6,692 bases of DNA from an uncultured Clostridia bacterium (GTDB lineage Bacteria > Bacillota > Clostridia > Christensenellales > CAG-138), in the NCBI GenBank assembly GCA_946183765.1, contig CAMHDC010000073.1:1-6692 (forward strand). Direction: 5' to 3'. The position numbers and the translations under genes were made by a program. The notes beneath the pieces are model-generated. The model did not search any database. It was not told the DNA's origin and was given only the letters and a program-made list of their open reading frames with translations. Positions 5,737-6,692 of this stretch are shown here, piece by piece (the stretch's first letter is position 1; every line of letters begins with the position of its first letter).

Positions 5737-6045
5737 TCAGAACAGGGGCAGGATCAGGGAAGTCACGTACGCCGCGGCGGTGGCAACGAGAGCCACCTCG
5801 ATGAGGGACCGGCGCTTGAGGCCCAGGAGCAGGGCCGCCACGAAGCCCGCCACAGCGGAGATAGGCTCCCCGGTGGAGGTGAAGATGGCGGGGACGGTCA
5901 TGGTCCCCAGCACCGCAAAGGGCATGTAGTGGAGGACCCCCAGCAGAAAGGGGCTGGTGATCTTTTTGCGGAAGAAGGCGAGGGGCAGCATGCGGACGAG
6001 GTAGGTGACTCCCGCCATCACCAGCAGATACAGGTACAGCTTCAT
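5737..6045 (-). CDS. azlD: AzlD, small subunit of branched-chain amino acid exporter
   Basis: A 102-aa inner membrane protein with about four hydrophobic segments (near 3-22, 36-56, 62-76 and 82-101), the normal size and layout for AzlD. Family marks include TYLVRMLPLAFFRK (14-27) and LHYMPFAVLGTMTVPAIF (38-55). AzlD works with AzlC to export branched-chain amino acids (BrnE/BrnF in Corynebacterium); in B. subtilis the pair gives 4-azaleucine resistance. Its ATG at 6045 overlaps the azlC stop as ATGA, with GGAGGG just upstream, so the two are translationally coupled. No clear terminator separates it from merR, 73 bases downstream. Confidence 0.92.
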   Translation of the reverse strand: MKLYLYLLVMAGVTYLVRMLPLAFFRKKITSPFLLGVLHYMPFAVLGTMTVPAIFTSTGEPISAVAGFVAALLLGLKRRSLIEVALVATAAAYVTSLILPLF

Positions 6046-6692
6046 AGGTCCCCCTCCCCCGCCTTCACAGGCTTGAGCCAGGCGGCGACGCAGGCCCCCG
6101 CCACGGCACTGATAATGATGACGAAGCCCTCGGAGAGGAAGCTGAACAGGGGCACGTACCGGAGGACCAGGCCCAACGATACGGCGGCGAAGATGGCCAG
6201 GAGCACCCCCCGCTCCTCCAGGGCCCCCGGCACCAGGATGGCCATGAACATGCCGTAGATGGCGATGCCCAACGCGGCGGAGAGGGCCGCAGGGAGCAGC
6301 GTCCCCGCGAAGGCGCCCAAAGCCGTGCCCAGGGTCCATCCGATCCAGGGGAGGCAGCCAAGGCCCATCATGTAGGGAAAGGTCAAGAGGCCCTTGCGGG
6401 TGGAGGCCACGGCGAAGATCTCGTCGGTGACGAAGAAGGAGGCCGCCATCCGCTGCAGCAGGCTGAACCGGGGGGAGAGCTTCTGGGTCAGGGTGACGCT
6501 CATAAGGGCGTAGCGCAGGTTGATGATGAACTCCGTCAATGCCAGCTCCACCAAAAGGCCCCCCGCCGCCATGACCGTGACCCCCGCCACCTGGCCCGCG
6601 GAGGTCAGATTGGTGCCGGAGAGGAGCACCAAAATGAGGCCCGGGAGGCCCTGCTTCACCGCCCAGATGGCGAAGCCGAAGGATACCGACAG
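6042..6692 (-). CDS. azlC: AzlC, large subunit of branched-chain amino acid exporter, 5' end outside window
   Basis: 216 residues are visible of a membrane protein that is usually about 230-240 aa, so only a short N-terminus is missing. The frame is open to the edge; the first residues (LSVSFGFAIWAVKQGLPG) match the first helix of AzlC, so the GTG at 6659 is internal. Family motifs are present: SGTNLTSAGQ (about 25-34), INLRYALMS (57-65) and FFVTDEIFA (86-94), followed by several hydrophobic helices. With AzlD it forms the exporter complex in the cytoplasmic membrane. The stop TGA (6044-6042) shares bases with the azlD start. The promoter and any regulator binding site lie outside the window. 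Confidence 0.93.
   Translation of the reverse strand: MSVSFGFAIWAVKQGLPGLILVLLSGTNLTSAGQVAGVTVMAAGGLLVELALTEFIINLRYALMSVTLTQKLSPRFSLLQRMAASFFVTDEIFAVASTRKGLLTFPYMMGLGCLPWIGWTLGTALGAFAGTLLPAALSAALGIAIYGMFMAILVPGALEERGVLLAIFAAVSLGLVLRYVPLFSFLSEGFVIIISAVAGACVAAWLKPVKAGEGDL

Noticed and set aside
3877..5804. + strand frames opposite the macro and MerR genes
   Set aside because: Antisense shadows of two well-recognised proteins, with no family features.

Overview
The window looks like chromosomal DNA from a GC-rich, spore-forming member of the Clostridia (Oscillospiraceae-like). The support is a SPOCS (DUF3794)-LysM spore morphogenesis protein, strong GGAGG-type ribosome binding sites, G/C-ending codons, and a set of proteins (TipAS-type MerR regulator, AzlCD, VWA and macro-domain proteins) of typical clostridial style. 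Genus or species cannot be fixed from the sequence. I see no phage, IS, CRISPR or tRNA signature.

Left part, + strand (1-2766): the 3' part of a seryl-tRNA synthetase gene ends in a strong intrinsic terminator. A 276-base non-coding stretch follows, holding a 58-nt imperfect inverted repeat and a leader hairpin. Then comes a complete 488-aa SPOCS-LysM protein related to SipL, ending in a terminator that works in both directions.

Right part, all - strand (read from 6692 down to 2784): azlC (5' end beyond the window) and azlD overlap by ATGA and should form a branched-chain amino acid exporter. Next is a MerR-family regulator with a TipAS drug-sensing domain. Its promoter has the classic MerR form: a 19-bp spacer carrying a perfect 21-bp palindrome. 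Then follow a macro-domain protein with an additional helical C-terminal domain, a MIDAS-complete VWA-domain protein, and a 49-aa highly charged small protein. The last three run towards the shared terminator at 2738-2766.

The least explained part is the macro / VWA / small-protein cluster. An ADP-ribose-binding or -hydrolysing domain fused to a possible nucleic-acid-binding or regulatory domain sits beside an intracellular metal-dependent adhesion protein, which suggests a stress or signalling module of unknown job. The regulatory architecture is also notable. In the leader of the macro gene, the start codon would lie in a 13-bp RNA stem only in transcripts reading through from upstream; a transcript from the gene's own promoter would lack one arm. 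Between the macro and VWA genes, a terminator-like hairpin overlaps a -10-like hexamer in a similar way. Both could insulate these genes from read-through of merR and azlCD.
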